Positions 35,251-43,938 of a DNA stretch of 45,610 nucleotides are shown here, one piece after another. Below the pieces are notes generated by a model, which had not been told where the DNA came from, did not search any database, and worked only from the letters and a program-made list of their open reading frames with translations. How positions within the stretch are numbered: the first letter of the stretch is position 1; each line of letters opens with the position of its first letter. Position numbers and translations under genes: made by a program. This stretch comes from Spyradocola sp050942925 (GTDB taxonomy: Bacteria; Bacillota; Clostridia; Christensenellales; UBA1750): NCBI GenBank assembly GCA_050942925.1, contig JBMNOF010000010.1, positions 1 to 45,610 of the forward strand. The letters are read 5' to 3'.

Positions 35251-36357
35251 ATGCACATTTTGTTACTGTCCGTCACGGCGGGCCAGGGACACAACCAGAC
35301 CGCCAAGGGCATCATGCAGAGGATGATGGACCGCGGACACGTCTGTAAGCTCTTGGACACGTTTGATTACATCGAGCCGGCCTTCGGCGAGGTGGTGGAT
35401 AAGGGCTACCGCATGACGGTGGCGCACACGCCCAAGATGTTCGGCAAGGCCTTCAGCATGATGGAAAAGGCCGAGCAGAGCATCCCCTTTACCGTCAAGG
35501 TAAACCAAAAACTTTCCGACTACCTGAGCAAGGAGCTCTTCGACGTCTACGAGAGCTTTCAGCCCGACGTCGTCGTCAGCACGCACTCCTGCGCCGCACA
35601 GATCTCTTCCTCTGTGTACTCGATGGGCGTGTGCGCCGCGCCGCGCATCGGTATCGTCACGGATTACACGCTGCACCCCTATTGGAAGGGCGCCAACCTG
35701 GATGCCCTCGTCACGCCCTCGGAGCAGCTGACCTATTACATCGTGCAGGCGGGAATGCCGGAGCACATCATCCGGCCCATCGGCATCCCGATCCATCCCA
35801 AGTTCAGCAAGAAGATCGATAAGGCCGAGGCGCGGGCGCACGTCGGCATTCCCGACATGCCGACCGTTCTTTTGATGGGCGGCAGCATGGGCCATGGAAA
35901 CGTGCTCATGGCCATTGAGCGGTTGGACCGCTTGCCCATCGATTTCCAGATGGTGGTGGTCTGCGGGAGCAACGAGAAGCTGAAGAACCGCCTGTCCGCG
36001 CTCTCCACGGTCAAGCGGCTGACGGTGCTGGGGTTCTCCAACGAGGTGGATGTGCTCATGAGCGCGGCGGATCTGATCGTGACAAAGCCCGGCGGGCTCT
36101 CCGTGTCCGAGGCCATCGCCAAGCAGCTCCCCATGGTGCTGATCGACCCCATCCCCGGCCAGGAGGACCGGAACATGGACTTCCTCACCAACCACGGCAT
36201 GGCCATGCGCACGAACAAGCACCTGCCCGTGGACGTGGTGGTTTGGCAGCTCCTGACAAACGAGAAGCGCCGGGAACTCATGCGCGAATGCCAAATCGCC
36301 TTTGGAAAGCCCAACGCCACCGACGACCTGCAGCGGCTGATCGAAAGCTATGCCTGA
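35251..36357 (+). CDS. Diacylglycerol glucosyltransferase-like protein (GT28, MurG-like)
   Basis: 368 residues. The N-terminal domain begins with LLLSVTAGQGHNQTAKGI, the glycine-rich loop of the UgtP/monogalactosyldiacylglycerol synthase group, followed by PDVVVSTHSCAA. The C-terminal domain has VLLMGGSMGHG and the nucleotide-sugar block IVTKPGGLSVSEAIAKQLPMVL. Members transfer glucose or galactose from UDP-sugar to diacylglycerol at the membrane, giving glycolipids and lipoteichoic-acid anchors. ATG 35251 has GGGAGGTG 6 nt upstream and lies 24 nt after folC, so it is probably co-transcribed. Sugar and acceptor cannot be fixed from sequence. Confidence 0.86.
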   Translation: MHILLLSVTAGQGHNQTAKGIMQRMMDRGHVCKLLDTFDYIEPAFGEVVDKGYRMTVAHTPKMFGKAFSMMEKAEQSIPFTVKVNQKLSDYLSKELFDVYESFQPDVVVSTHSCAAQISSSVYSMGVCAAPRIGIVTDYTLHPYWKGANLDALVTPSEQLTYYIVQAGMPEHIIRPIGIPIHPKFSKKIDKAEARAHVGIPDMPTVLLMGGSMGHGNVLMAIERLDRLPIDFQMVVVCGSNEKLKNRLSALSTVKRLTVLGFSNEVDVLMSAADLIVTKPGGLSVSEAIAKQLPMVLIDPIPGQEDRNMDFLTNHGMAMRTNKHLPVDVVVWQLLTNEKRRELMRECQIAFGKPNATDDLQRLIESYA

Positions 36358-36364
36358 GAAGAGA

Positions 36365-36409
36365 AAGCGCCCCGCTCTCCCGGAAATTCGGAAGAGCGGG
36401 GCGCTTTTT
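36365..36409. terminator. Bidirectional terminator after the glycosyltransferase
   Basis: Perfect 14-bp stem AAGCGCCCCGCTCT / AGAGCGGGGCGCTT with a 14-nt loop, followed by TTT. Shared with the convergent minus-strand gene ending at 36418. Confidence 0.88.
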
Positions 36410-36417
36410 GCTTTCGT

Positions 36418-38217
36418 TTAGGCTTCCGCAAACTCGTGGGGAGCAGAACCCCAAGCGGCTTCCACCTTTTCGCCCTCGCGGTTTTCCGCCCAGCGGATGC
36501 TGTAGAACGAGAACTCGCCCGGCTCGGTCAGGAACTCGAAGACCGTCTCGTTGTTCGGCGTCACGCAGACGGGGCGGATCTCCCGGCCCGGAGCCTCCAG
36601 GCCGACCAGAGCCTCGGCCACGCCGCGCACGCGCACGCGGATGCGCTGCATGGCGCTTCCGTCGCAGGCGTAGGGGTAGACGCAGAAGGTGTCGTTGTCG
36701 TACGTGAACAGGGAGATCTGCGCGGGAGCATCCAGGTAGACGGGACCACAGCAGATCTCCGCGCGGATGCGGGTGAGGACCGTTTGCGGCAGGTTCCGGA
36801 TGTCGGAGATGGAATCCGGAACGACCAGCGTCAGGAGCTGCCCGCGTCCGTAGGTATCCCGCAGGAGAATGCCGTAGCTCTCGTCGCCGCCAAACGCCTT
36901 GGCCAGCGCCCAGGTGGTGTTGTTGCGATGCTCCATCACGGGGAAGAGCACGGGAGAATAGGAGCGGCTCAAGTCGTTGCCAAAGCCGAATACCGGCTCG
37001 GACATGAACTCCGTCGCGGCAAAGACGCGGTCGCGGTAGCGGACGGAGGTCATCTCCTCCAGGCCCTTTCCAAGCGCCTCCTTGACAAAGCCGCTGGTCA
37101 CGATGGCCTTTCCGCCCGCGGCAACGTACTTCTCCAGCTTCTCGACGATGTGCGCGTCCTTGAGCGCCTGAACCGTCAGGAACACAGCCGGGGCGTTTTC
37201 CGGGAACTCGGGCACGCCCTCAAACGGGATGCCCGCCATGCCCAGATAATCCTCGACGTGGTCCTCGCCCTGGGCGTTCAGCGGCAGGTAGCAGGGAAGA
37301 CCCGTGCACGCCCCAACCTTGGACAGCATCGCATCCAGGCGGGACAGCTGGAAGCCCATGGGCGTGGCCAGCTTGTTGTTGTACAGGCTGCCCCAGCAGA
37401 ACATCATGACCTCGCGCGGGCGGGACAGAACCGTCAGGTAGGCCTGCTCCAGGTAGCAGTCCATGGGATAGCACTGATAGGGATCAAACCATCCGCCTCC
37501 GTTGCGGCCGGGGGCCAGGTTTTCCATGTAGCGCATGATGGAGTAGCTCTCGTAGCGGGGCAGGTGCTGGTCGGTGTGCTTCTGGTGACGGGTCTCGGTT
37601 CCGGTGTAGATCTTCTCGAAGAGATCCTTTTGCTCCCCGGGATTGTAGCCGGCTTCCTGATAGCTCTCCATCCAGTTGGGGAACTTGATGGTGACCTGAA
37701 TCTCCGGATTGATCGCGCGGGCAGGGCCCAGGATGAGGTTCTCGGAGACTTCCTTCATCAAGGCAAGGCGGAACTCCTCCCAGGAGCGGTCGCCCTTTGC
37801 GCGGCGGCAGTCGTCGCAGGTGCAGTTGGTGAAGAAGAAGTCGTCGATGATGAACTCGTCGAACTCGCTGGCGATGTATTCCACCGTCTCCTTGAGGTGA
37901 TTGCGCATGCGCTCGTTGCAGTAGCAGTAGGTGTTGAACAGGCGCTGGCGGCCCGCATCGGCCTCGCCCTGGCCGGAGATGGTGGTGGTGATGCCGCCGG
38001 CGACCTCGATGCCGTTCTTGCGGAAGAGCTCCTTGCACATGTGGAGCTGCTCGCGCGGGACGAGGCAGTCATCGCGGTAGGGTTCCAGATAGACCTTGTC
38101 TACGCCGACGTACTTCTGAAAGAAGTCGATCTGGCGCTGCAGGCCCTCGGCGGAAATGGAGAACATGGATTGTGCCGTGCAGTACACGACGGTTTTGAAA
38201 TTTTTGTAGTGCGGCAT
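36418..38217 (-). CDS. Uncharacterised TIM-barrel, glycoside-hydrolase-like protein
   Basis: 599 residues, no signal peptide or membrane segment. The N-terminal 310 residues look like a (beta/alpha)8 barrel: VYLEPYRDDCLVP, EVAGGITTTISGQGE, and FDEFIIDDFFFTNCTCDDC with an acidic pair (D125, D126) followed by a CxCxxC cluster. Residues about 325-400 resemble the Rossmann/GATase-like middle domain of beta-galactosidase-type enzymes (YVAAGGKAIVTSGFVKEAL), and the C-terminus is beta-rich. I do not recognise the exact family. It follows an aldo-keto reductase 56 nt upstream in the same direction and probably shares its transcript. A role in sugar or glycan metabolism is an inference. Confidence 0.6.
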   Translation of the reverse strand: MPHYKNFKTVVYCTAQSMFSISAEGLQRQIDFFQKYVGVDKVYLEPYRDDCLVPREQLHMCKELFRKNGIEVAGGITTTISGQGEADAGRQRLFNTYCYCNERMRNHLKETVEYIASEFDEFIIDDFFFTNCTCDDCRRAKGDRSWEEFRLALMKEVSENLILGPARAINPEIQVTIKFPNWMESYQEAGYNPGEQKDLFEKIYTGTETRHQKHTDQHLPRYESYSIMRYMENLAPGRNGGGWFDPYQCYPMDCYLEQAYLTVLSRPREVMMFCWGSLYNNKLATPMGFQLSRLDAMLSKVGACTGLPCYLPLNAQGEDHVEDYLGMAGIPFEGVPEFPENAPAVFLTVQALKDAHIVEKLEKYVAAGGKAIVTSGFVKEALGKGLEEMTSVRYRDRVFAATEFMSEPVFGFGNDLSRSYSPVLFPVMEHRNNTTWALAKAFGGDESYGILLRDTYGRGQLLTLVVPDSISDIRNLPQTVLTRIRAEICCGPVYLDAPAQISLFTYDNDTFCVYPYACDGSAMQRIRVRVRGVAEALVGLEAPGREIRPVCVTPNNETVFEFLTEPGEFSFYSIRWAENREGEKVEAAWGSAPHEFAEA

Positions 38218-38273
38218 GGGACGGATTCCTCTTTTCTTGATTCAATCCTGACAAAAGGGTGATACACTGCTCC

Positions 38274-39281
38274 TCAGAGGTGCTCGGCGCGGAACTTGCG
38301 GTAATCCTCCAAGGCGGCGCGCAGGAGCTTGGGCGTGTCCAGTTCATAGGGACAGCGCTTTGCGCAGGCGCGGCAGTTGATGCAGGTCGTGATGCGCTCC
38401 ATCTGTTCGGCCCACTCGTCGGTCAGGTATCCGGCATAGGGCGAGCGGCGCAGAAGCTGCGGCATGCGGGCTGCGTTGTTGATCGGAATTCCCTGGGGGC
38501 AGGGCAGGCAATAGCCGCAGCCGCGGCAGAAATCGCCGGCCAGTTCCTTGCGGTCCTTCTCAATGCGCGCCATCATGGCTTCGTCCAGAACGGGCGGGTT
38601 CTTTTCCAGATCCAACACTTCCTGCAGCTCGGACTCGCGCTGAATGCCCCAGATGGGAACCAGGTTGTCGAAGCGGCGAAGGTACGCCATCGAAGGCGCG
38701 GCGCTCGTCAACAGACCGCCGGCCAGACCCTTCATGCCGATGACGCCCATGTTCTTTTCCTTGCAAAGGCGCACAAGATCCAGGTCCTTTTCGCTGGAAA
38801 GTGCGGAGAGCGGGAACTGCATGGTCTCAAACGCGCCGGACTGAATCTCCGCCAGCGCGGTGTCCAGGCGGTGGGCCGTGACGCCGATGTGCCGAATCAT
38901 GCCCTGCGCCTTCGCCTTGATCATGCAGGACATCATCTCGTCCGAGGGCATGGTCGCAGGATTGTGGAACTGATAAATGTCGATGTAGTCCGTCTTCATC
39001 CGCGTCAAAGAAAGCTCCAAATGCTTCCAGAACTGGTCCGGCGTAGAGGAGCCGGTCTTGGTCGCGATGAAGAGGTTCTTGCGCACAGAGGAGAGCGCAA
39101 GGCCGATCTTTTCCTCGCTGTCCGTGTAGGCGTTCGCGGTGTCAAAAAAGTTGATGCCCCCCTCGTAGGCGAGCACGAGCAGGCGTGCAGCCTCCTCCTT
39201 GGTCAAGCGCTGAATGGGCAGAGCGCCAAACCCCGATCGCGTCGCGGCAATGCCAGTAGAGCCGAGGATGATGGTTTCCAT
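38274..39281 (-). CDS. Aldo-keto reductase with C-terminal 4Fe-4S domain
   Basis: 335 residues. The N-terminal AKR barrel carries the catalytic tetrad: D47 and Y52 (INFFDTANAYTDSEE), K75 (IATKTG) and H106 (YQFHNP). A ferredoxin-like C-terminus has two cysteine sets, C252/C255/C258/C261 and C300/C303/C306/C310 (CINCRACAKRC), enough for two 4Fe-4S clusters. Such Fe-S AKRs are common in anaerobes; substrates are mostly unknown. The start ATG at 39279-39281 has GGGGG about 8 nt upstream. Divergent from glgB and upstream of the TIM-barrel gene, with which it likely forms an operon. Confidence 0.9.
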   Translation of the reverse strand: METIILGSTGIAATRSGFGALPIQRLTKEEAARLLVLAYEGGINFFDTANAYTDSEEKIGLALSSVRKNLFIATKTGSSTPDQFWKHLELSLTRMKTDYIDIYQFHNPATMPSDEMMSCMIKAKAQGMIRHIGVTAHRLDTALAEIQSGAFETMQFPLSALSSEKDLDLVRLCKEKNMGVIGMKGLAGGLLTSAAPSMAYLRRFDNLVPIWGIQRESELQEVLDLEKNPPVLDEAMMARIEKDRKELAGDFCRGCGYCLPCPQGIPINNAARMPQLLRRSPYAGYLTDEWAEQMERITTCINCRACAKRCPYELDTPKLLRAALEDYRKFRAEHL

Positions 39282-39354
39282 CGCGGATTCCCCCTTCTGT
39301 CCTTTGTGTTGCATATGGACGGGGAGTTACGGTCCGCACTTCCCATCCGGGGGT

Positions 39355-39383
39355 ATTGTAGCATGAAACCCTGCGAAAGAAAA
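39355..39383 (-). promoter_or_regulatory. Possible promoter of the aldo-keto reductase gene
   Basis: Minus strand TACAAT (39355-39360) with extended TG, and only a weak -35 (TTTTCT) 17 nt upstream. It is about 75 nt before the start codon. Confidence 0.4.
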
Positions 39384-39444
39384 GGGTGATGGATGTATAA
39401 TCAAAACATTTTTTGCATATTTGGATTTTTCACCAAAAAAAGAG

Positions 39445-39473
39445 TAGTCAACTTTAGGATTCTATGCTATGAT
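39445..39473 (+). promoter_or_regulatory. Promoter of the glycogen operon
   Basis: TAGTCA (39445-39450), 17 nt, TATGAT (39468-39473) with an extended TG. It lies in a markedly AT-rich 150-nt stretch. Confidence 0.65.
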
Positions 39474-39490
39474 AGTATTAACATACAATT

Positions 39491-39520
39491 TACATGTTTG
39501 AACCCATGTTCAAACGTGTG
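39491..39520 (+). promoter_or_regulatory. Inverted repeat in the glgB leader
   Basis: Perfect 8-bp GTTTGAAC / GTTCAAAC around CCAT, extended outward by five further pairs (two G-U) to a stem of about 13 bp. It lies just after the predicted transcription start and 6 nt before the ribosome-binding site. Either an operator or an RNA hairpin. Confidence 0.65.
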
Positions 39521-39541
39521 AGTTTGAGGAGGTGAAGGGCG

Positions 39542-41443
39542 ATGGATGAATTGCAGAGCTATTTGTTCCGCGAGGGCAACTGCGCCTATGCCTACCAGTT
39601 CATGGGCGCCCACCCGGTACGGGGTGGGTATTCGTTCACGGTCTGGGCCCCCAACGCCACGGCTGTGAGCGTCGTGGGTGATTTTAACGGTTGGGATCAC
39701 ACCAAGAACCCGATGGAGAACGACAACGGGATCTGGAGCACGCGCATCGCGGGCATTAAGCAGTATGCGACGTATAAATACGCGATCTGCGGCCCCAATG
39801 GTTGGACGATCAAGGCGGACCCCTATGCGTTTCACGCGGAAACGCGGCCCAAGACCGCGAGCAAGACGTTTGACATCACCAAATATCGCTGGAAGGATAA
39901 AAAGTGGATGACGGCGCGCGCGTCGTTCAATCCCTATCAGAGCCCGATCAGCATCTACGAATTGCACCTCGGTTCCTGGAAGCTGGACGAGCAGGGACGC
40001 CTGTACACCTATGAGCGCATGGCCGACGAAATGGTGCCCTATGTCAAGCAGATGGGCTACACGCACGTGGAGCTTCTGCCGGTGATGGAGCACCCCTTTG
40101 ACGGATCGTGGGGCTACCAGGTGACGGGCTATTTTGCGGCCACATCGCGCTATGGAGACCCGGCCGGGCTGATGAAGCTGATCGACGCCTTCCACAACGC
40201 GGGGATCGGCGTGATCCTGGACTGGGTTCCGGCACACTTTCCCAAGGATGCGCACGGTCTGTACCACTTTGACGGCTCGCCCTGCTACGAGAGCAGCGAC
40301 CCCCTGCGCGCGGAGAACGAGCAGTGGGGAACGTGCATGTTCGACTTTGGGCGGAACGAGGTCCGCTCGTTCCTGAAATCCAGCGCGGTGTTCTGGCTGG
40401 ACGTCTTCCACGCGGACGGCTTGCGCGTGGATGCGGTTTCCTATATGCTCTATCACGATTATGGAAGGCCGGAAGGAAAATGGCGGCCTAACCAGTATGG
40501 CGGACGGGAGAACCTGGAAGCCATTTCCCTGATCCGGGAGATCAATGAAATTGCCTACCGGGATTTCCCGGGCATTATGATGTGTGCGGAGGAGGCCACG
40601 GCCTATCCGCTTGTGACCGCGCCCACCTGCGACGGCGGCTTGGGCTTTGGGTTCAAGTGGAACATGGGCTGGATGCACGATGTGTTGGATTACATGGAGA
40701 TGGACCCCATCTACCGGAAGTACCACCACAACAAGATGACCTTCTCGCTCTTTTACGCCTTCTCCGAAAATTACATCCTGCCCTTTTCGCACGACGAGGT
40801 CGTCCACGGAAAGAAGAGCATGCTCGACAAGATGCCTGGAGACATCTGGCAGAAGTTTGCCTCGCTGCGCGCGCTGTTCGGATACATGTTCGCACACCCG
40901 GGCAAGAAGCTCATGTTCATGGGCGCGGAGTTTGGTCAGTTCATCGAGTGGAAGGAGACGGATCAGCTTGACTGGTTCCTGCTCCTGTACGAAAAGCACC
41001 CGGACATGAAGAAGTATACCGAAGACCTCAACCACTTCTACACTTCGCACCGGGCGCTCTTTGAGATCGACAATTCGTGGGATGGGTTCACCTGGTGCAA
41101 TGCCGACGACCAGGATAACTCCACGTTCTCGTTTATCCGCACCGACAAGGCGGGAAACCGCATCATGGTCGTTTGCAATTTCACGCCGAATTACTGGGAA
41201 AAGTACCGCATCGGCGTGCCCAAGGCCGGCGTGCTGATGGAGGTGTTCAACTCCGACTCCTTCGCCTACGGCGGGTCGGGGAAGGGCAACGGGGACCGCG
41301 TCATCCGGACGGACGACATCCCCATGCACGGGCATCGCTACAGCGTGGAGATCACGCTGCCGCCGCTGTCCTGCATTTACCTGACGCTCAATGCCTATAA
41401 GGGCGCGCATCCGCGCAAGAGGAAAGGGTCGAGGGCCGAATAA
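39542..41443 (+). CDS. glgB: 1,4-alpha-glucan branching enzyme GlgB
   Basis: Forms alpha-1,6 branches in glycogen. 633 residues: an N-terminal CBM48 domain (about 25-110, SVVGDFNGWD), GH13 barrel with ADGLRVDAVSYML (nucleophile D297), CAEEATAYP (acid/base Glu near 350) and PFSHDEVVHGKKS, and a C-terminal all-beta domain. ATG 39542 has GGAGGTG 8 nt upstream. First gene of glgB-C-D-A, about 50 nt before glgC. The very N-terminal domain found in longer proteobacterial enzymes is absent, as usual in Bacillota. The basic tail HPRKRKGSRAE is unconserved. Confidence 0.96.
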   Translation: MDELQSYLFREGNCAYAYQFMGAHPVRGGYSFTVWAPNATAVSVVGDFNGWDHTKNPMENDNGIWSTRIAGIKQYATYKYAICGPNGWTIKADPYAFHAETRPKTASKTFDITKYRWKDKKWMTARASFNPYQSPISIYELHLGSWKLDEQGRLYTYERMADEMVPYVKQMGYTHVELLPVMEHPFDGSWGYQVTGYFAATSRYGDPAGLMKLIDAFHNAGIGVILDWVPAHFPKDAHGLYHFDGSPCYESSDPLRAENEQWGTCMFDFGRNEVRSFLKSSAVFWLDVFHADGLRVDAVSYMLYHDYGRPEGKWRPNQYGGRENLEAISLIREINEIAYRDFPGIMMCAEEATAYPLVTAPTCDGGLGFGFKWNMGWMHDVLDYMEMDPIYRKYHHNKMTFSLFYAFSENYILPFSHDEVVHGKKSMLDKMPGDIWQKFASLRALFGYMFAHPGKKLMFMGAEFGQFIEWKETDQLDWFLLLYEKHPDMKKYTEDLNHFYTSHRALFEIDNSWDGFTWCNADDQDNSTFSFIRTDKAGNRIMVVCNFTPNYWEKYRIGVPKAGVLMEVFNSDSFAYGGSGKGNGDRVIRTDDIPMHGHRYSVEITLPPLSCIYLTLNAYKGAHPRKRKGSRAE

Positions 41444-41491
41444 ACCCGGCGCCTTGTTCTCCATAAAAACTTACTAGAAGAGGGTGTAATA

Positions 41492-42700
41492 ATGGGTAAA
41501 AAGTGTGTCGCCATGCTGCTGGCAGGCGGACAGGGGAGCCGCCTGGGCGTTTTGACCAAGAATATGGCCAAGCCCGCTGTGGCCTTTGGCGGAAAGTACC
41601 GAATCATCGACTTCCCGCTGTCGAACTGCTCCAACTCGGGCATCGATGTCGTGGGCGTTTTGACCCAGTACCAGCCGCTGGAGCTGAACTCCTACATCGG
41701 CAACGGAATGCCCTGGGATCTGGATCGATTGACGGGCGGCGTCTTCGTTCTGCCCCCGTACATGAAGGGCAAGAGCGGCACCTGGTACAAGGGAACGGCA
41801 AACGCCATCTACCAGAACATGACCTTCATCCAGCAGTACGACCCCGATTACGTTTTGATCCTCTCCGGCGACCACATTTATAAGATGGACTACTCGGCCA
41901 TGATTGCCACGCACGAGAAGAAGCACGCCGATTGCACGATCGCCGTCTACTCCGTGCCCTGGAACGAGGCCTCGCGCTTTGGCATCATGAACACCAACGA
42001 GGATGGCGACATCGTGGAGTTCGAGGAAAAGCCCGCCAATCCCAAGTCCAACAATGCCTCCATGGGCATTTACGTCTTCAACTGGAAGGACCTCAAGCAG
42101 TACTTGATCGAGGACGAGGAGAACCCCGAATCCTCCAACGACTTCGGCAAGAACATCATCCCCCGCATGCTCAGCGAGGGCAAGCACATGGTGGCCTATC
42201 CCTTTGAGGGCTATTGGAAGGACGTCGGAACCATCGAAAGCTTGTGGGAGGCGAACATGGACCTTCTGCAGTCGCCGCCGGCCTTCAACCTGTATGACAG
42301 CTCTTGGCGCATTTACGCGCGCAATCCCACCCTCCCCCCGCACTACATTGCCAAGACCGCAGAGGTTGCCGATTCCATGGTGACCGAGGGCTGCACCGTC
42401 GCGGGCAAGGTGGAGCACTCCATCCTCTTCTCCGGCGCGACCGTGGAGGAAGGGGCGATCGTGGAGAATTCCGTCATCATGAACGGCGCCCGCATCTGCA
42501 AGGGCGCGCGCATCCGCCGCGCGATCGTCTCGGAAAACTCCGTCGTGGGTCCGGACAGCGTCGTGGGCGGAAACGGACGCATCGCGGTCGTCGGGCAAGA
42601 AACCGTGCTTCCGGAGTATTCCGTGGTCAAGCCCGGGGAGCAGATCGACATGGAAGTGCTGGCCAAGCGCGAGGCCAAGGCTGAGGAGGATGCAAAATGA
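41492..42700 (+). CDS. glgC: Glucose-1-phosphate adenylyltransferase GlgC
   Basis: Makes ADP-glucose, the committed donor for glycogen. 402 residues. Nucleotide-binding loop LLAGGQGSRLGVLTKNMAKP near the start, the SGDHIYKMDY metal/catalytic block, substrate-binding VEFEEKPANP, and a C-terminal left-handed beta-helix with hexapeptide repeats. ATG 41492 has GAAGAGGGTG upstream. Its stop overlaps the glgD start (ATGA), consistent with the GlgC-GlgD complex described in Bacillota. Confidence 0.97.
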   Translation: MGKKCVAMLLAGGQGSRLGVLTKNMAKPAVAFGGKYRIIDFPLSNCSNSGIDVVGVLTQYQPLELNSYIGNGMPWDLDRLTGGVFVLPPYMKGKSGTWYKGTANAIYQNMTFIQQYDPDYVLILSGDHIYKMDYSAMIATHEKKHADCTIAVYSVPWNEASRFGIMNTNEDGDIVEFEEKPANPKSNNASMGIYVFNWKDLKQYLIEDEENPESSNDFGKNIIPRMLSEGKHMVAYPFEGYWKDVGTIESLWEANMDLLQSPPAFNLYDSSWRIYARNPTLPPHYIAKTAEVADSMVTEGCTVAGKVEHSILFSGATVEEGAIVENSVIMNGARICKGARIRRAIVSENSVVGPDSVVGGNGRIAVVGQETVLPEYSVVKPGEQIDMEVLAKREAKAEEDAK

Positions 42701-43821
42701 AAGACGTATTCGGCTTGATCTATACCAGTGATGAAAGCGACGTCCGCCTGCGCGATCTGACGCGCTCGCGCTCCATCGCGGCCATGCCCATTGGCGGCAG
42801 ATACCGCGTCATTGACGTGCTCTTGAGCAACATGGTCCACTCCGGCATCACCAACGTGGGCCTGATTACGCAGCGCAATTACCACTCCCTCATGGACCAC
42901 CTGGAGAGCGGCAAGGCTTGGGACCTTAACCGCAAGCGCGACGGCCTGTTCATTCTGCCGCCCTATGTCACGCGGTCCAACACCGGCGGCTACGCGGGCA
43001 TGCTCGACGCCATTCGCTCCAACCTTGGGTATGTGCGCCGCGCCTCGCAGCGCTACGCGCTGATCTCTGGCTCGTCGACCGTGTATAACACCACCTTTGA
43101 CGACATGATGCAAAAGCACATGGAGTCTGGTGCGGACATCACGATCCTCTACAACGTGCCCGGCGAGGGCGAGCTGTTCAGCGACGCGGACCGGACCTAC
43201 CTCAAGCTCGATGAAAACAATCGCGTGGTCGACATCGAGGTTTCGCCCCACCTGCACAGCTATCCCAACGTCTCCATGGATGTCTATCTGATGGATAAGG
43301 CGCTGTTGACCTACCTTGTGGAGATTTCCGCCGCGCACTACCGCACGGACTTTGTGCGCGACGTGCTCATCAACCAGCTCTCTGAGCTCAAGGTCTATGC
43401 CTATAAGTATGAGGGCTATGTCTCCCGCATTGAATCCATCTACTCCTACTACCGCCTCAACATGGACTTGCTCAACGAGGAGATCCGTACCCCCTTGCTT
43501 TACCGCCCCAATCCGGTGTATACTAAGGTCAAGGACGAGGTACCCGCGCGCTATGAAGCGGGTGCAAAGGCGGTCAATTCCCTCGTTGCAGACGGCTGCA
43601 TCATCGAGGGAACGGTGGAGAATTCCGTTCTCTTCCGCGGTGTGCGCGTGGGCAAGGGCGCGGTGGTGAAGGACTGCATCCTCATGCAGAGCGTGGAGGT
43701 GCAGGACGGCGCGCAGCTCAGCCACGTGATCTCGGATAAGAACGCGTTCATCAAGCGCGACCGCCGAATCGTTGGACAGGAAAGCTACCCGGTCGTCATC
43801 GAAAAGAACGCAGTGATCTAA
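42697..43821 (+). CDS. glgD: GlgD, regulatory paralogue of ADP-glucose pyrophosphorylase
   Basis: 374 residues, homologous to GlgC over its full length but lacking the GGxGxRL nucleotide-binding loop; the start reads MKDVFGLIYTSDESDVRLRD instead, and the SGDHIY block is SGSSTVYN. It is therefore expected to be non-catalytic and to activate GlgC in a hetero-oligomer. It keeps PIGGRYRVIDVLLSNM and the C-terminal beta-helix. Translation is coupled to glgC by a 4-nt overlap. Confidence 0.95.
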   Translation: MKDVFGLIYTSDESDVRLRDLTRSRSIAAMPIGGRYRVIDVLLSNMVHSGITNVGLITQRNYHSLMDHLESGKAWDLNRKRDGLFILPPYVTRSNTGGYAGMLDAIRSNLGYVRRASQRYALISGSSTVYNTTFDDMMQKHMESGADITILYNVPGEGELFSDADRTYLKLDENNRVVDIEVSPHLHSYPNVSMDVYLMDKALLTYLVEISAAHYRTDFVRDVLINQLSELKVYAYKYEGYVSRIESIYSYYRLNMDLLNEEIRTPLLYRPNPVYTKVKDEVPARYEAGAKAVNSLVADGCIIEGTVENSVLFRGVRVGKGAVVKDCILMQSVEVQDGAQLSHVISDKNAFIKRDRRIVGQESYPVVIEKNAVI

Positions 43822-43852
43822 GAAAAGCGAAGGAGAAGAGAGAAGGAAAAAG

Positions 43853-43892
43853 ACGAAGCGGGCAAGGGGGATTTCTCCCCTTGCCGCCTTCT
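43853..43892 (+). other. Hairpin between glgD and glgA
   Basis: GCG and GCAAGGGG pair with CCCCTTGC and CGC with one bulged G, and GAA/TTC extends the stem. No T-tract follows, so full termination is unlikely; possibly a processing or attenuation site lowering glgA expression. Confidence 0.5.
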
Positions 43893-43938
43893 CGCTAGTG
43901 GGAAGGCAAGTGCAATCGACTAGAAAGGCGGGAGATGC

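Noticed and set aside
39300..39541. A riboswitch in the glgB leader
   Set aside because: Apart from the single inverted repeat, no multi-helix structure or known riboswitch core was seen, and the leader after the predicted start is only about 60 nt.
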